This document shows, one piece after another, positions 51,474-60,365 of a DNA stretch of 63,457 nucleotides. A program made the translations under genes and the position numbers. The stretch is from a virus. Under the pieces are notes generated by a model, which was not told the origin of the DNA, ran no database searches, and saw only the letters and a program-made list of their open reading frames with translations. Numbering within the stretch: position 1 is the stretch's first letter; each line of letters opens with the position of its first letter. The stretch is from IMG/VR virus record IMGVR_UViG_3300001460_000024, positions 4,403-67,859 of that record; one strand, written 5' to 3'.

Positions 51474-52526
51474 ATGGCAGTCCCAAAAGGATTTAGAAAA
51501 GACATAAAAATAATAAAAGATACTTTCGGACTTGAAAGAAGGCAAGAGATATTAGGTGATATTAGCTCTAAAGGTACTTATTTACCTAGAGGTGTTATGT
51601 ATGAAGATATGGATAAATCTTTTATTGAGTTTGTTGAAAATGATTTAAGTTTAAGTCTTGATGGTGAAAAAGTACCAGTTGTGTTTTTAACACTTCAAAG
51701 ATGGTCTGAATTTAGTAAAACATGGCAAAATTCAGATAAATTTAAAGATATTAAAATGCCATTCATTACGATAGTTAGACAACCAAATCCTCAAGTGGGG
51801 CAAAATCAAGCAGGGTTGTTTAATATTCCAGGTAGAAGAACATATACATACTTAAAGGTACCAACATATGAAGGAGGAAGAAGGGGCGTTGATTTATATA
51901 AAATACCACAACCTACTTCAGTTGATATTAACTATGAAATTAGGTTGTTCTGTAATAGAATGAGAGATTTAAATAAATTTAATGTAATCGTTCAACAAGC
52001 GTTTAATGCTATTGAATATTATATAAAAGTTAATGGTCATCCAATGCCTTTATTTTTAGAGTCTATTGGGGATGAAAGTAATATAGATGATTTTGAGAAT
52101 AGAAGGTTTTATGTCCAACCTTTTGAAATTAATTTAAGAGGTTATGTATTAGATGAAGATAAGTTTGAAGTAATACCAGCTATTAATAGAGCTTTAGTAT
52201 TTACGGAAATAGAAGATTTAGAAATTAACCCAATACTTAGGGTTTCAACTGACAAACCAGAAGCTAAAGCATTTTATAATTTTATATTTAAACCAAGGGC
52301 CGTTAATAAATTAACATTTACATGTGAATACGATTTAAAGTATACTGAAGTTGTTAATTTAAAAGGTATATCTAATATTAAATTAAGTGTTAATGGTGTT
52401 GAAAAACTAAATGGAACTGTTATAGGGCAAGAAATAATAATAAATGCAAATGATACTATAACTATAGAGGTAACTAAAGGTCTATATAGTGAAGGTAAAT
52501 TTACATTAATAGGTATAATAATTTAA
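51474..52526 (+). CDS. 15: Tail sheath stabiliser/completion protein, gp15-like
   Basis: 350 residues (T4 gp15 is 272). PTSVDINYEIRLFCNRMRDL, FNAIEYYIKVNGHPMPLFLE and the alternation around FEINLRGYVLDED fit the tail-terminator family that caps the sheath and tube. The C-terminal ~85 residues (from FKPRAVNKLTF) look like an added beta domain. It lies 12 nt after the connector-like gene. Confidence 0.55.
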   Translation: MAVPKGFRKDIKIIKDTFGLERRQEILGDISSKGTYLPRGVMYEDMDKSFIEFVENDLSLSLDGEKVPVVFLTLQRWSEFSKTWQNSDKFKDIKMPFITIVRQPNPQVGQNQAGLFNIPGRRTYTYLKVPTYEGGRRGVDLYKIPQPTSVDINYEIRLFCNRMRDLNKFNVIVQQAFNAIEYYIKVNGHPMPLFLESIGDESNIDDFENRRFYVQPFEINLRGYVLDEDKFEVIPAINRALVFTEIEDLEINPILRVSTDKPEAKAFYNFIFKPRAVNKLTFTCEYDLKYTEVVNLKGISNIKLSVNGVEKLNGTVIGQEIIINANDTITIEVTKGLYSEGKFTLIGIII

Positions 52527-52527
52527 T

Positions 52528-54813
52528 ATGAGTTGTAATAGTACAAACCCAAATGTTAATAAAACATTTATAATTGAACCTCTTCAATTAACATCTGATA
52601 CGTCAGTTTTTAGTGCTTGTACTACTTTGTTTACAAATAAAGTAGAAAGTTGTAGTGGAGGTACTACGGCAATAGCTATGAGAACTGGTGTGGTAGGGTT
52701 TAATAGTAATGTTGATGGTATTTTATCATTAACAGCAAATACTGTTAACGCTAATACATTTCTTTCTGGTGGAACTAATATATTAGATATAGTAAACACA
52801 AACGATACTTTTTTAACTGGACAAACTTTTAATAATAGTACTTATATTTTAACATCAGAAAGAAATGATGGTGTTGCATTTAATACAGATTTATCCGTAT
52901 TGGCAAGTGATATTTTTGTTCTTAGCGGTGTTTATAACCCATCTACAGGTATTGTCACATATACTAATTCTACTGGTGGTACATTTCAAGTATCTGGGTT
53001 TACTACAGGTATGACAGATTCTTTTACTACTAACGCATATTTGAGTGGTAATCAGTTAAGGTTTGATAATAATATACAAGGTAGTAATTTTTATAATGTA
53101 GATTTATCACCAATAGCGTTTTCTGGTGGTAGCGGAAGTTGTATATCTAATTTATATATATCTAATTTATATGGTTGTTCACCAATAACCATTCATGATA
53201 GTTTACAACACACAGGTTCTAATGCTTCTGGTGCGTTATCTACTGCATTTGGTTTTAATACAACCGCAAGTGGTAATCATTCACATGCTGGTGGTTTTAC
53301 TAGTTTTGAGAATAAATTAGTGGCAAATGGTACAACCTCTTTTGTTCATTCTACAGTAACTGGTTCAACTAAAACATATGGTGCATACGGTAATTATTCA
53401 TCAATACTAGGTGGTTTACAAAATATAATAGAAAGTGGTAGTACTAATTCTTCTATATTAGGTGGTAAAGAAAATGTTATAAATCCAAATGTTGAACGTT
53501 CTACTATATTGGGTGGACAAAATATTACTGCCACAACAACTGATACTGTTTATGTACCTAACATTAACATAAATAGTACACCAACAAATAATAACTCATT
53601 AACACAAATATTAGGTAGAAATTCAACCACAGGACAATTAGAATATAGAGATGCATCAACTTTAGGTAGTGGTGATACATTTGTAACTGGGGGTACATTT
53701 AGTGCAACTACATTGACATTAGATAGAAACGATGGTAATAGTATTACAGTTACTGGATTCACAAGTACTAGTGGAATATCTTTAACCGATTTATCGGTAG
53801 GTTCAGAAGGTTCTCCAGCATCTGGAAATGGTTCATTATCTTATAACAATTCTAGTGGTGTTTTTACGTATACACCACCTATACTTAATGGACTAACCGC
53901 AACAGGAACAACTAATTTTGGGTCGAATAAAATTACATATTCAAATAATTACGCAACTTTAGGTGATTTACCTAGTGCGACTACATACCATGGTATGTTT
54001 GCTCATGTCCATGCAGAGGGGGCAGCTTATTATGCACATGCAGGTAATTGGGTAAAACTTGCTGACCATTCACAACTTACATTTGTAACTGGTGGTACAT
54101 TTAGTTCTACTACATTAACACTTAACAGAAATGATGGTAATAGTGTTACAGTTACTGGATTCACAAGTGGTGATACGTTTGTGACAGGTGGTACTTTTAG
54201 TACTAACGCATTAACACTTAACAGAAATGATGGTAATAGTATTACGGTTACTGGCTTCACAAGTGGAGGTGGAGGAACTGGTGATACATTTGTAACTGGT
54301 TTTACATATAATGATGCAAATAAATTTACACTTAAGAGGAATCAAGGTCAGTCAGATTTAACTTCTACTATAAATGCTGTAACGGGATTAACAATTAACG
54401 GTGGTTTAACAGGTAAATTATTTGCTGTTAATGATATATCTGGATTACCAATATTTGAGGTATATTCTGATGATAGAATATTAATGGGGTCAAGTTTAGC
54501 TTTATCTCTAAATGCAACTGCTAAGAAAACTGTTACTGCTGGATTAACAACTATGTATTCAATAACTAAAACCGACTATACAGGAGCATTTTTTGATTAC
54601 ACTATTGTTGGTAATGGTGGTGCTAGGTCGGGTAATATTATGTCAATATGGAGTGGTTCAACGGCAGAATTTAATGAAGTTACAACAAATGACATTGGTA
54701 GTAGTACTAGTGGTGTTACATTTAGTGTTTCTGCTGGTACTACTAACGTAAGTTTAATGGTTTCGGCAGTAACTGGAAGTTATGATATAAAAACAATAAT
54801 AAGAGGTATATAA
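52528..54813 (+). CDS. Tail fibre/adhesin with FVTGGTF repeats
   Basis: 761 residues. The first part includes a YISNLYGCSPITIHD module shared with the fibre at 40264, a short SHAGGF roll and a LTQILGRNSTTGQ module shared with the gene at 56006. Four to five units of FVTGGTFS-x-TLTLNRNDGNS-x-TVTGFTSG follow, then a C-terminal beta domain ending SYDIKTIIRGI. No S74 chaperone is seen. It starts 1 nt after the gp15-like gene and is probably part of the host-recognition apparatus. Confidence 0.72.
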   Translation: MSCNSTNPNVNKTFIIEPLQLTSDTSVFSACTTLFTNKVESCSGGTTAIAMRTGVVGFNSNVDGILSLTANTVNANTFLSGGTNILDIVNTNDTFLTGQTFNNSTYILTSERNDGVAFNTDLSVLASDIFVLSGVYNPSTGIVTYTNSTGGTFQVSGFTTGMTDSFTTNAYLSGNQLRFDNNIQGSNFYNVDLSPIAFSGGSGSCISNLYISNLYGCSPITIHDSLQHTGSNASGALSTAFGFNTTASGNHSHAGGFTSFENKLVANGTTSFVHSTVTGSTKTYGAYGNYSSILGGLQNIIESGSTNSSILGGKENVINPNVERSTILGGQNITATTTDTVYVPNININSTPTNNNSLTQILGRNSTTGQLEYRDASTLGSGDTFVTGGTFSATTLTLDRNDGNSITVTGFTSTSGISLTDLSVGSEGSPASGNGSLSYNNSSGVFTYTPPILNGLTATGTTNFGSNKITYSNNYATLGDLPSATTYHGMFAHVHAEGAAYYAHAGNWVKLADHSQLTFVTGGTFSSTTLTLNRNDGNSVTVTGFTSGDTFVTGGTFSTNALTLNRNDGNSITVTGFTSGGGGTGDTFVTGFTYNDANKFTLKRNQGQSDLTSTINAVTGLTINGGLTGKLFAVNDISGLPIFEVYSDDRILMGSSLALSLNATAKKTVTAGLTTMYSITKTDYTGAFFDYTIVGNGGARSGNIMSIWSGSTAEFNEVTTNDIGSSTSGVTFSVSAGTTNVSLMVSAVTGSYDIKTIIRGI
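54079..54266 (+). repeat. Tandem 93-96 nt fibre repeat
   Basis: Units at 54079-54174 and 54175-54266 each encode FVTGGTFS...LNRNDGNS..VTGFTSG. Related copies start at 53677 and 54286 in the same gene and at about 57670 in another fibre gene. Long identical runs could support recombination between fibre genes. Confidence 0.85.
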
Positions 54814-54815
54814 AT

Positions 54816-54947
54816 ATGGCTTTAAACTTTTCACCAGCAAAAATAGTTACTGATGGTTCTATAGCAAATATAAAATATTATAATAAAGTACTATCAACTG
54901 ATGAAATACTAGAAAATTACAATATATTAAGAGAAAGATATTATTAA
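54816..54947 (+). CDS. 43-residue LamG/lectin gene remnant
   Basis: An ATG 2 nt after the fibre gene stop opens a 43-codon frame. Its second half, IANIKYYNKVLSTDEILENY, matches the closing strand and helix of concanavalin/LamG domains, as in the gene at 55237 (VAIYNRVLTDSEVLTNYN). The N-terminus MALNFSPAKIVTDGS lacks the rest of the domain, so this looks like a lectin gene with its middle deleted, or a small retained tip peptide. Confidence 0.5.
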   Translation: MALNFSPAKIVTDGSIANIKYYNKVLSTDEILENYNILRERYY

Positions 54948-54949
54948 TA

Positions 54950-54957
54950 ATATTTAT
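54950..54957 (+). promoter_or_regulatory. Candidate late promoter motif ATATTTAT
   Basis: ATATTTATAAATAAAAAA, 12 nt before the ATG at 54970. Confidence 0.42.
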
Positions 54958-54969
54958 AAATAAAAAATT

Positions 54970-55233
54970 ATGTCAGACATTTATGAAAGTAGACAATTCA
55001 TGATATTTAATGTATCAGAATTAGACAAAATAAATTTTAATGAAGTAATAGAAACTTCATTAAATACCGTTAGAAAATCAAATGTTTTAACAAAAACATT
55101 TGTTAAGTGGGATGGTAATACAATACCATCTTCGATTTTATCACTTACGACAAGTGAAGGACCTTATAACTATACTTATATACTTGCCTTAATGTCAACA
55201 CCAGAATGGCAAACAGAAATATTATCAATTTAA
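54970..55233 (+). CDS. Small hypothetical tail-region protein
   Basis: 87 residues, not recognised. MSDIYESRQFMIFNVSELDK is followed by TFVKWDGNTIPSSILSL and YTYILALMSTPEWQTEIL. It lies 3 nt before the lectin-like gene and is likely co-translated with it. It could be an attachment or assembly factor for the adhesins. Confidence 0.55.
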   Translation: MSDIYESRQFMIFNVSELDKINFNEVIETSLNTVRKSNVLTKTFVKWDGNTIPSSILSLTTSEGPYNYTYILALMSTPEWQTEILSI

Positions 55234-55236
55234 ATT

Positions 55237-55926
55237 ATGGCAGTAGTAGGACCAAGAACCCAAATGTTATCAGTATTAACTAGTGGTTTAATATATTATG
55301 TTGATGCAGGTAACCCTAATTCAATAAAACAAGGTGAGTCAACATGGAAAGATTTAAGTCAAAGTAATAATGGTACATTATCAAATGGTGCAACATGGTA
55401 TAACACTAACAAAGGTACTGTATCACTTGATGGTGTAGATGATTTTGTTGATGTCCCTGGATTTAGTATAACATCTGAGATAGGAAGTGGTAGTGATTTT
55501 ACAATCTATACTTGGTTTAAAGCAGATAATACAAGTCAAGGAATGTTAGTGGCCTGTCCTGGAAATCCAAGATTTTATATTGAACAAATTTTTACAGGAG
55601 GTCAACATAGGGCACACTGGGGGATTGGTGCGACTGCAAATTCTAATACAAGTTTAGCATTAATAAATGCTAGTGATATTTTTAATTACGTTGTAACATA
55701 TGACGGTACTAACGTTAGAGGTTACTTAAATGGAGTTTTAAAAGATACAACAAATATAGGTTCTCAAACGTATAATACCGCAACTTTAAAAATTGGTAAG
55801 TATTTAAATTATGCCCCTTTATATTTTAATGGTAATATACATCAAGTTGCAATATATAATAGAGTGTTAACAGATTCAGAGGTTTTAACAAATTATAATA
55901 CCTTTAAAACAAGATTTGGTTATTAA
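55237..55926 (+). CDS. LamG/concanavalin-like lectin protein
   Basis: 229 residues, one domain. STWKDLSQSNNGTLSNGA, VSLDGVDDFVDVPG, FTIYTWFKADN, YVVTYDGTNVRGYLNGV and FNGNIHQVAIYNRVLTDSE are the successive strands of a LamG-type jelly roll. Such domains bind glycans, so it may be a receptor-binding tip protein. The truncated relative at 54816 shows that copies come and go here. Confidence 0.8.
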   Translation: MAVVGPRTQMLSVLTSGLIYYVDAGNPNSIKQGESTWKDLSQSNNGTLSNGATWYNTNKGTVSLDGVDDFVDVPGFSITSEIGSGSDFTIYTWFKADNTSQGMLVACPGNPRFYIEQIFTGGQHRAHWGIGATANSNTSLALINASDIFNYVVTYDGTNVRGYLNGVLKDTTNIGSQTYNTATLKIGKYLNYAPLYFNGNIHQVAIYNRVLTDSEVLTNYNTFKTRFGY

Positions 55927-55951
55927 TTTTGGGTTGATTTTTTGGTAAACT

Positions 55952-55959
55952 ATATTTAT
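55952..55959 (+). promoter_or_regulatory. Candidate late promoter motif ATATTTAT
   Basis: ATATTTATAATAAAATTAA lies 15 nt before a 12-codon leader frame (ATG 55975) and 46 nt before the gene at 56006. Confidence 0.42.
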
Positions 55960-55974
55960 AATAAAATTAATAAA

Positions 55975-56013
55975 ATGAATTATTATAAAATAAAAAGATT
56001 TAATTATGGGTAA
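55975..56013 (+). CDS. Possible 12-residue leader peptide
   Basis: MNYYKIKRFNYG then TAA, overlapping the first codons of the gene at 56006. The 15-nt spacing to the ATATTTAT motif equals that of genuine genes. It might couple translation or may be chance. Confidence 0.22.
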   Translation: MNYYKIKRFNYG

Positions 56014-56506
56014 CGATTTTAAAATAAAAAAGGGGTTCATTTCAGAAGATGACTCTATGGTTGATGGTACTTTATCAGTTAAGACTATTAATATTAATAC
56101 AGTTCCTGTAAATGATAATACTTTAACACAAATCTTAGGTAGAGATTCAACTACAGGTGAAATACGGTATAGGGACGCATCAAGTATTATATTTGTACCC
56201 CTAGTAACTATAACAACCGCAAATCTTGTGGTTGATACTAACACGCAGAATTTTGTAGCAATAACCGCACAAGCCCAAGCCCTAATAATTGCAGCCCCAA
56301 CGGGAACGCCAACTGAAGGGCAGAAGCTGATTATAAGAATAAAAGATGATGGCACAGCTAGAGCTATTACGTATAATGCAGTATTTAGAGCAATAGGTTT
56401 AACACTACCAACAACAACTGTTGCAAGTAAAACTTTATATTTAGGATTTGCTTATAATACCACTGATACAAAGTGGGATGCCATAGCACTAAAACAAGAA
56501 GCATGA
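56006..56506 (+). CDS. Short tail-fibre-like protein
   Basis: 166 residues. FKIKKGFISEDDSMVDGTLSV and LTQILGRDSTTGEIRYRDAS match the module of the adhesin at 52528 (LTQILGRNSTTGQLEYRDAS). The C-terminal part (ITAQAQALIIAAPTGTPTEG, LIIRIKDDGTARAITYNA) is a beta tip domain common in phage fibres. It overlaps the next gene by 4 nt. Confidence 0.65.
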   Translation: MGNDFKIKKGFISEDDSMVDGTLSVKTININTVPVNDNTLTQILGRDSTTGEIRYRDASSIIFVPLVTITTANLVVDTNTQNFVAITAQAQALIIAAPTGTPTEGQKLIIRIKDDGTARAITYNAVFRAIGLTLPTTTVASKTLYLGFAYNTTDTKWDAIALKQEA

Positions 56507-56781
56507 TAATTATAAGCAAAATAGAACTAGAGGGTTTAAATAACCTAAAATATACAGATGTTGGATACACTGAAGATGAAAGTATAGCCAATGAAATTAA
56601 TGAAAGTTATGATATTACTTTGGGTGCTTTTTTAGCGGAAAATAGAACCAAGCTAAATATAGATGAAGTGAGTATTGGGACATTTTTTATTAACACTAAA
56701 TATGTATATGAGGCTAGACTTGAAGTTGATACTGTGGATGGTTTAGATATTATAGAAATAACAAATATAAACCAAATTTAA
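56503..56781 (+). CDS. Small hypothetical fibre-region protein
   Basis: 92 residues from the ATG at 56503, which overlaps the upstream TGA (ATGA); the in-frame ATG at 56473 is less likely. MIIISKIELEGLNNLKYTDV is followed by an acidic central part and VYEARLEVDTVDGLDIIEI. Not recognised. It shares one base with the next gene, so it is a firm member of the operon. Confidence 0.55.
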   Translation: MIIISKIELEGLNNLKYTDVGYTEDESIANEINESYDITLGAFLAENRTKLNIDEVSIGTFFINTKYVYEARLEVDTVDGLDIIEITNINQI

Positions 56782-57449
56782 TGGCAGCACCAACTAAAGG
56801 TAATGTAACAAACGCAAACCCTACTCCAGGGGCTAATTTTTATCAATTTACACACAATCAAAACGTGGGTAGTAACAGATTTTTAATTGTACAGTTTACA
56901 ATGAGTAATAACCGTTCTTATTCTTCTTGTCGTTATGGTGGACAAGTTATGACCCAGTTATATCAAATAAATAGAGGAGGATTATCTCAAAGAATGGCCT
57001 TTTTTTATTTGCAAGACCCACCTACAGGAAACAATACATTAAGGGTGAATTTTAATAATTCAGTTTACAACCCTATTAGCATTCATGCTAGGAGTTTTAC
57101 AGACTGTGGGGGTATTGGTAATAGTGCAAGAACTGGGGGCCAAAGTACACCAAATACACAAAACTTGACAGTTAGTCAAGATGATTCATTAGTAATGATT
57201 ACATCTTGCTCAATCAATGCGATATTAACACAGCAAATACCAACAGGAACAAACAGAACCTTTATAACTCATAACACTAATAGGCAAGTTGCTACAGGTG
57301 CAATTTCTGCTAATGCAGGTGAGAGCGCAGGTGTAATTAGTTTAAGAAGTTCATCAACTTATGGTACTGTAACATTAGATAGAACAGAAATAAAAGGACT
57401 TAGTGTTGTTACAGAAAATAACGATGGTGATTTCTTTCAATTTATGTAA
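56781..57449 (+). CDS. Beta-rich virion surface protein
   Basis: 222 residues, rich in Asn, Thr and Ser with regular beta spacing (NRFLIVQFTMSNNRSYSS, MAFFYLQDPPTGNNTLRV, PISIHARSFTDCGG). It resembles single-domain proteins found beside fibre genes in aquatic phages, but I cannot name a family. Probably exposed on the tail. Confidence 0.55.
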   Translation: MAAPTKGNVTNANPTPGANFYQFTHNQNVGSNRFLIVQFTMSNNRSYSSCRYGGQVMTQLYQINRGGLSQRMAFFYLQDPPTGNNTLRVNFNNSVYNPISIHARSFTDCGGIGNSARTGGQSTPNTQNLTVSQDDSLVMITSCSINAILTQQIPTGTNRTFITHNTNRQVATGAISANAGESAGVISLRSSSTYGTVTLDRTEIKGLSVVTENNDGDFFQFM

Positions 57450-57483
57450 TACTATTATCATACAAGATATAAACTAAAATGAC

Positions 57484-59268
57484 ATGGCACTAAATATAAA
57501 AAGTATTAATATTAATGGTATATATAAACAACATGGTTATGGTGTACCCTCACATATATCAATTAAAGGTTCTGAATTTACTGATTTAATAGATTTTAAT
57601 ATTTACCTTAATACTGGTGGTAATACATGGAAAAAAACCGATTCTACTTCAACTGCCACAACTGAAAATACATTTGTAACTGGGGGTACGTTTAATTCAA
57701 GTACACTTACACTTAATAGAAATGATGGTGATGATATTCAAGTAACTGGATTTACAAGTGGAGGTGGTTCGTCTAACGCAACTAACATAGGTGACGGTCA
57801 ATCAGTATTTTCTGGAAAATCGGGTACTACACTCTTATTTAAAACAGTTAAAGAAAGTGAAGGTATATCAGTTTCGGCAACAAATGAAACTATAATTATA
57901 ACTTCTGTATCTAAATTTTTAAATGATACACAAATATATTTTAATAAAGATACAACTCAAACTACTATAACTTTAAGTCGTGACGGTAGTGCGTTAAATG
58001 GTCAGTTTAGTGTTAATACATTAATTGCTGTTGCTGAGGGGGTTAACAATATAAGGGTTTATTTACAAGGTAATGTAAGTATTATTATAAAAGAATTAAC
58101 ACTTTCTAATATCTATATAGGTGGTAGTCAAGTGACGCAAGTGCAAAGTACAGCGATAAACGAATTGAACGCTCTTTTTGGTAACTCTATTGGTCAGACT
58201 GCACCTACTATAACATCGCTTACAACTATTAACTTAACTACTGGTGGTAATTTAAATTATATCTTGACTGGTACTAATGCTGTTGCCTATAGTTATGAAA
58301 ACCTACCTAGTGGTGTTGTGCCCGTGAACGGTAATGAAAGGAATTTAATAGGTGGTAGCGGATTATCAGCAGGTGTATATACATTTACAGCGAGGATAAC
58401 AAACTATTTTGGTGAAACTAGTGCGACAATTACCTTAGTGGTATCTGCTGCGTTTGTTAATACATACTCAGTTTTTGGTCAATATTCAGTTTATTATATT
58501 AATAATGTTTCGGGTCAAGAAAATAATACCCCATTACATAGAGCTACAATGGCTGGTACTAGCGCAGATGCTTGGTCTGTGATGTGGTGGTCTAAAGTAA
58601 CTAGTTTACACCCTAGTCAAACTAGCCCAATTTTTCACTTTGGGCACCCTAGTAGTTCTACCGATGGTAAGATTTACGCAGAAATAATAAATAACGGGTC
58701 GGGTGTTGCGTTATGTAAATTACATTATGGGTCAAATAATAATAACCTACAATTGGTTTGGAATACTGGATTAAATTCAACAACTTCAACAAATTGGCAT
58801 TGTTTTATGCTTACTTATACTGGTGGTGATACTGGAACTAATTCTGGTAGTATAACTAATTATTATGACACTTTTAAACTTTACGTAGATGGTTCTTTTG
58901 TCGCTAGAGACGCTTCAACTACTAACGTAGGTAATGGATATTCTGGGTCAATAATAGGAACTACAAATACATTTTCACCTCTAGTTTTAATGAAAAAAGG
59001 TTATTATAACACATATGGTAGAAGATTATATCTTGACGAAATGGCATTTTGGGACAGCGACAGAGGTTCTGATGCGGCAGTTCTTTATAACGGAGGTAAT
59101 CCATTAAATCTACCTGCTTTATATAGCCCTTTATTTAAGGATTATTATAGGTTTGGTGACGGCCCAAGTGATATATCGGGTTACCCTACAATGTCTAATT
59201 TGGGTACTGGTCCCGATTTAACACAAACTAATGGTACTGTAGCTACATATAAAACCGATGTACCTTAA
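57484..59268 (+). CDS. Tail fibre with Ig-like and LamG-like domains
   Basis: 594 residues. It has one FVTGGTFNSSTLTLNRNDG repeat near residue 65, a linker, an Ig/cadherin-like domain (PTITSLTTINLTTGG, GLSAGVYTFTARITNYFG) around 245-325, and a LamG-like lectin domain (WSVMWWSKVTSLHP, HCFMLTYTGGD, LYVDGSFVARDAST, LDEMAFWDSDRGSD) to the end. The lectin domain is the likely receptor-binding part. The phospholipase gene follows 18 nt later. Confidence 0.75.
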   Translation: MALNIKSININGIYKQHGYGVPSHISIKGSEFTDLIDFNIYLNTGGNTWKKTDSTSTATTENTFVTGGTFNSSTLTLNRNDGDDIQVTGFTSGGGSSNATNIGDGQSVFSGKSGTTLLFKTVKESEGISVSATNETIIITSVSKFLNDTQIYFNKDTTQTTITLSRDGSALNGQFSVNTLIAVAEGVNNIRVYLQGNVSIIIKELTLSNIYIGGSQVTQVQSTAINELNALFGNSIGQTAPTITSLTTINLTTGGNLNYILTGTNAVAYSYENLPSGVVPVNGNERNLIGGSGLSAGVYTFTARITNYFGETSATITLVVSAAFVNTYSVFGQYSVYYINNVSGQENNTPLHRATMAGTSADAWSVMWWSKVTSLHPSQTSPIFHFGHPSSSTDGKIYAEIINNGSGVALCKLHYGSNNNNLQLVWNTGLNSTTSTNWHCFMLTYTGGDTGTNSGSITNYYDTFKLYVDGSFVARDASTTNVGNGYSGSIIGTTNTFSPLVLMKKGYYNTYGRRLYLDEMAFWDSDRGSDAAVLYNGGNPLNLPALYSPLFKDYYRFGDGPSDISGYPTMSNLGTGPDLTQTNGTVATYKTDVP

Positions 59269-59286
59269 AATATAATAAAATTAAAA

Positions 59287-60207
59287 ATGAAAAGAAAATT
59301 ACTTAATCTTTCTGGTGCTGGAACAAAAATATCTGGGTTATGTGGTGCGTGTGATTACATTTTTAATGTGTTAGGTTATAGACCTACAGATATAAGTGGG
59401 ATTAGTTCTGGAGGTATCTTATCGATACCTATGGCATTGAGAAAGTGGGATTTATTAAGAGAAGTTACGCAAGTATTTAATACTGATAATATATTTGATA
59501 ATAAACCTATAAATAAAAAAAATAGAGTAAAATTTAAATCAATATTTAGGGCAATATTTGGTAAATCATCTTTAGGTACTCAGAATAATTTAAAAAAAAC
59601 AATATCAGAAATTATTACTGAAGATGAATTTTATAGGTATCAAAACGGTGATTTTCCTAACTGTTGGATTGGTGCTGTTGATTTTAAAACTGCGAATAGA
59701 GTAATAGTAAATATTAAAGAAAAAAAATATACTTACGAAGATTATATCCAATTAACAAATGCTTCTGCTAGTATACCATTGGTTGTAGAAGGTGTTAAAT
59801 TTAAAATTGAAGATTACGAAAATATCTTATATGATGGTGGCGTTAGGAATCATATACTTTCATCTTGGATGTTAAAAAATATCCCAAACGTTTCACAAAG
59901 TATATCAGTTTTTTCTAGACCAGAAAAATATGTTGATATACTTGATAATGATTGGTCGGATAATAATATTATTAATGTGTTTATGAGACTTAATGATATA
60001 AATGCTATTGAAATAAGCAAGAAAGACGAAAGAGAAGAAAAGTATTTAATTGAATTAATGAATTATAAACTAATTGATAAGATAAAACATAAACAAGTTT
60101 TTATACCATATATAATAAAGGAAATGTATGATACTGACCCTACTAAATTAAGAAAACTATATAATTTTGGGTTTAAAATAGCTTTAAGTTCTTTTGAAGA
60201 TTGGTAA
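59287..60207 (+). CDS. Patatin-like phospholipase
   Basis: 306 residues. NLSGAGTKISGLCGA (7-21) is the glycine-rich oxyanion loop, GISSG at 38-42 places the nucleophile at Ser40, and YDGG with Asp183 completes the Ser-Asp dyad of patatin lipid acyl hydrolases. No signal peptide or membrane segment is seen. It lies between fibre genes and the tail sheath, so it may be virion-borne and act on the host envelope, or act late in lysis. Bacterial patatins also serve as defence effectors, which makes its presence in a phage notable. Confidence 0.85.
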   Translation: MKRKLLNLSGAGTKISGLCGACDYIFNVLGYRPTDISGISSGGILSIPMALRKWDLLREVTQVFNTDNIFDNKPINKKNRVKFKSIFRAIFGKSSLGTQNNLKKTISEIITEDEFYRYQNGDFPNCWIGAVDFKTANRVIVNIKEKKYTYEDYIQLTNASASIPLVVEGVKFKIEDYENILYDGGVRNHILSSWMLKNIPNVSQSISVFSRPEKYVDILDNDWSDNNIINVFMRLNDINAIEISKKDEREEKYLIELMNYKLIDKIKHKQVFIPYIIKEMYDTDPTKLRKLYNFGFKIALSSFEDW

Positions 60208-60357
60208 TTATTCACCATATAAATCTTTTGGTTTAATACACTTTTCTTTTATTATTTTTTCAACATATGCAAACATCTTTAAACCATTATCTTGACAATA
60301 CTTTTTTAATATAGCATGTGTTTTAGGGGTTATTTTTAAGTTCTTAGTCCTTTTCAT
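60208..60357 (-). CDS. Ribbon-helix-helix DNA-binding protein, 49 residues
   Basis: ATG at 60357, TAA at 60208-60210, immediately adjoining the phospholipase stop. The chain KRTKNLKITPKTHAILKKYC then DNGLKMFAYVEKIIKEKC has the RHH layout: a basic strand, helix A and helix B. Such proteins act as dimers on repeated short sites. The region upstream holds repeated AGTATG/CATACT half-sites over its own promoter, suggesting autoregulation. Confidence 0.72.
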   Translation of the reverse strand: MKRTKNLKITPKTHAILKKYCQDNGLKMFAYVEKIIKEKCIKPKDLYGE

Positions 60358-60365
60358 GAGTCTTT

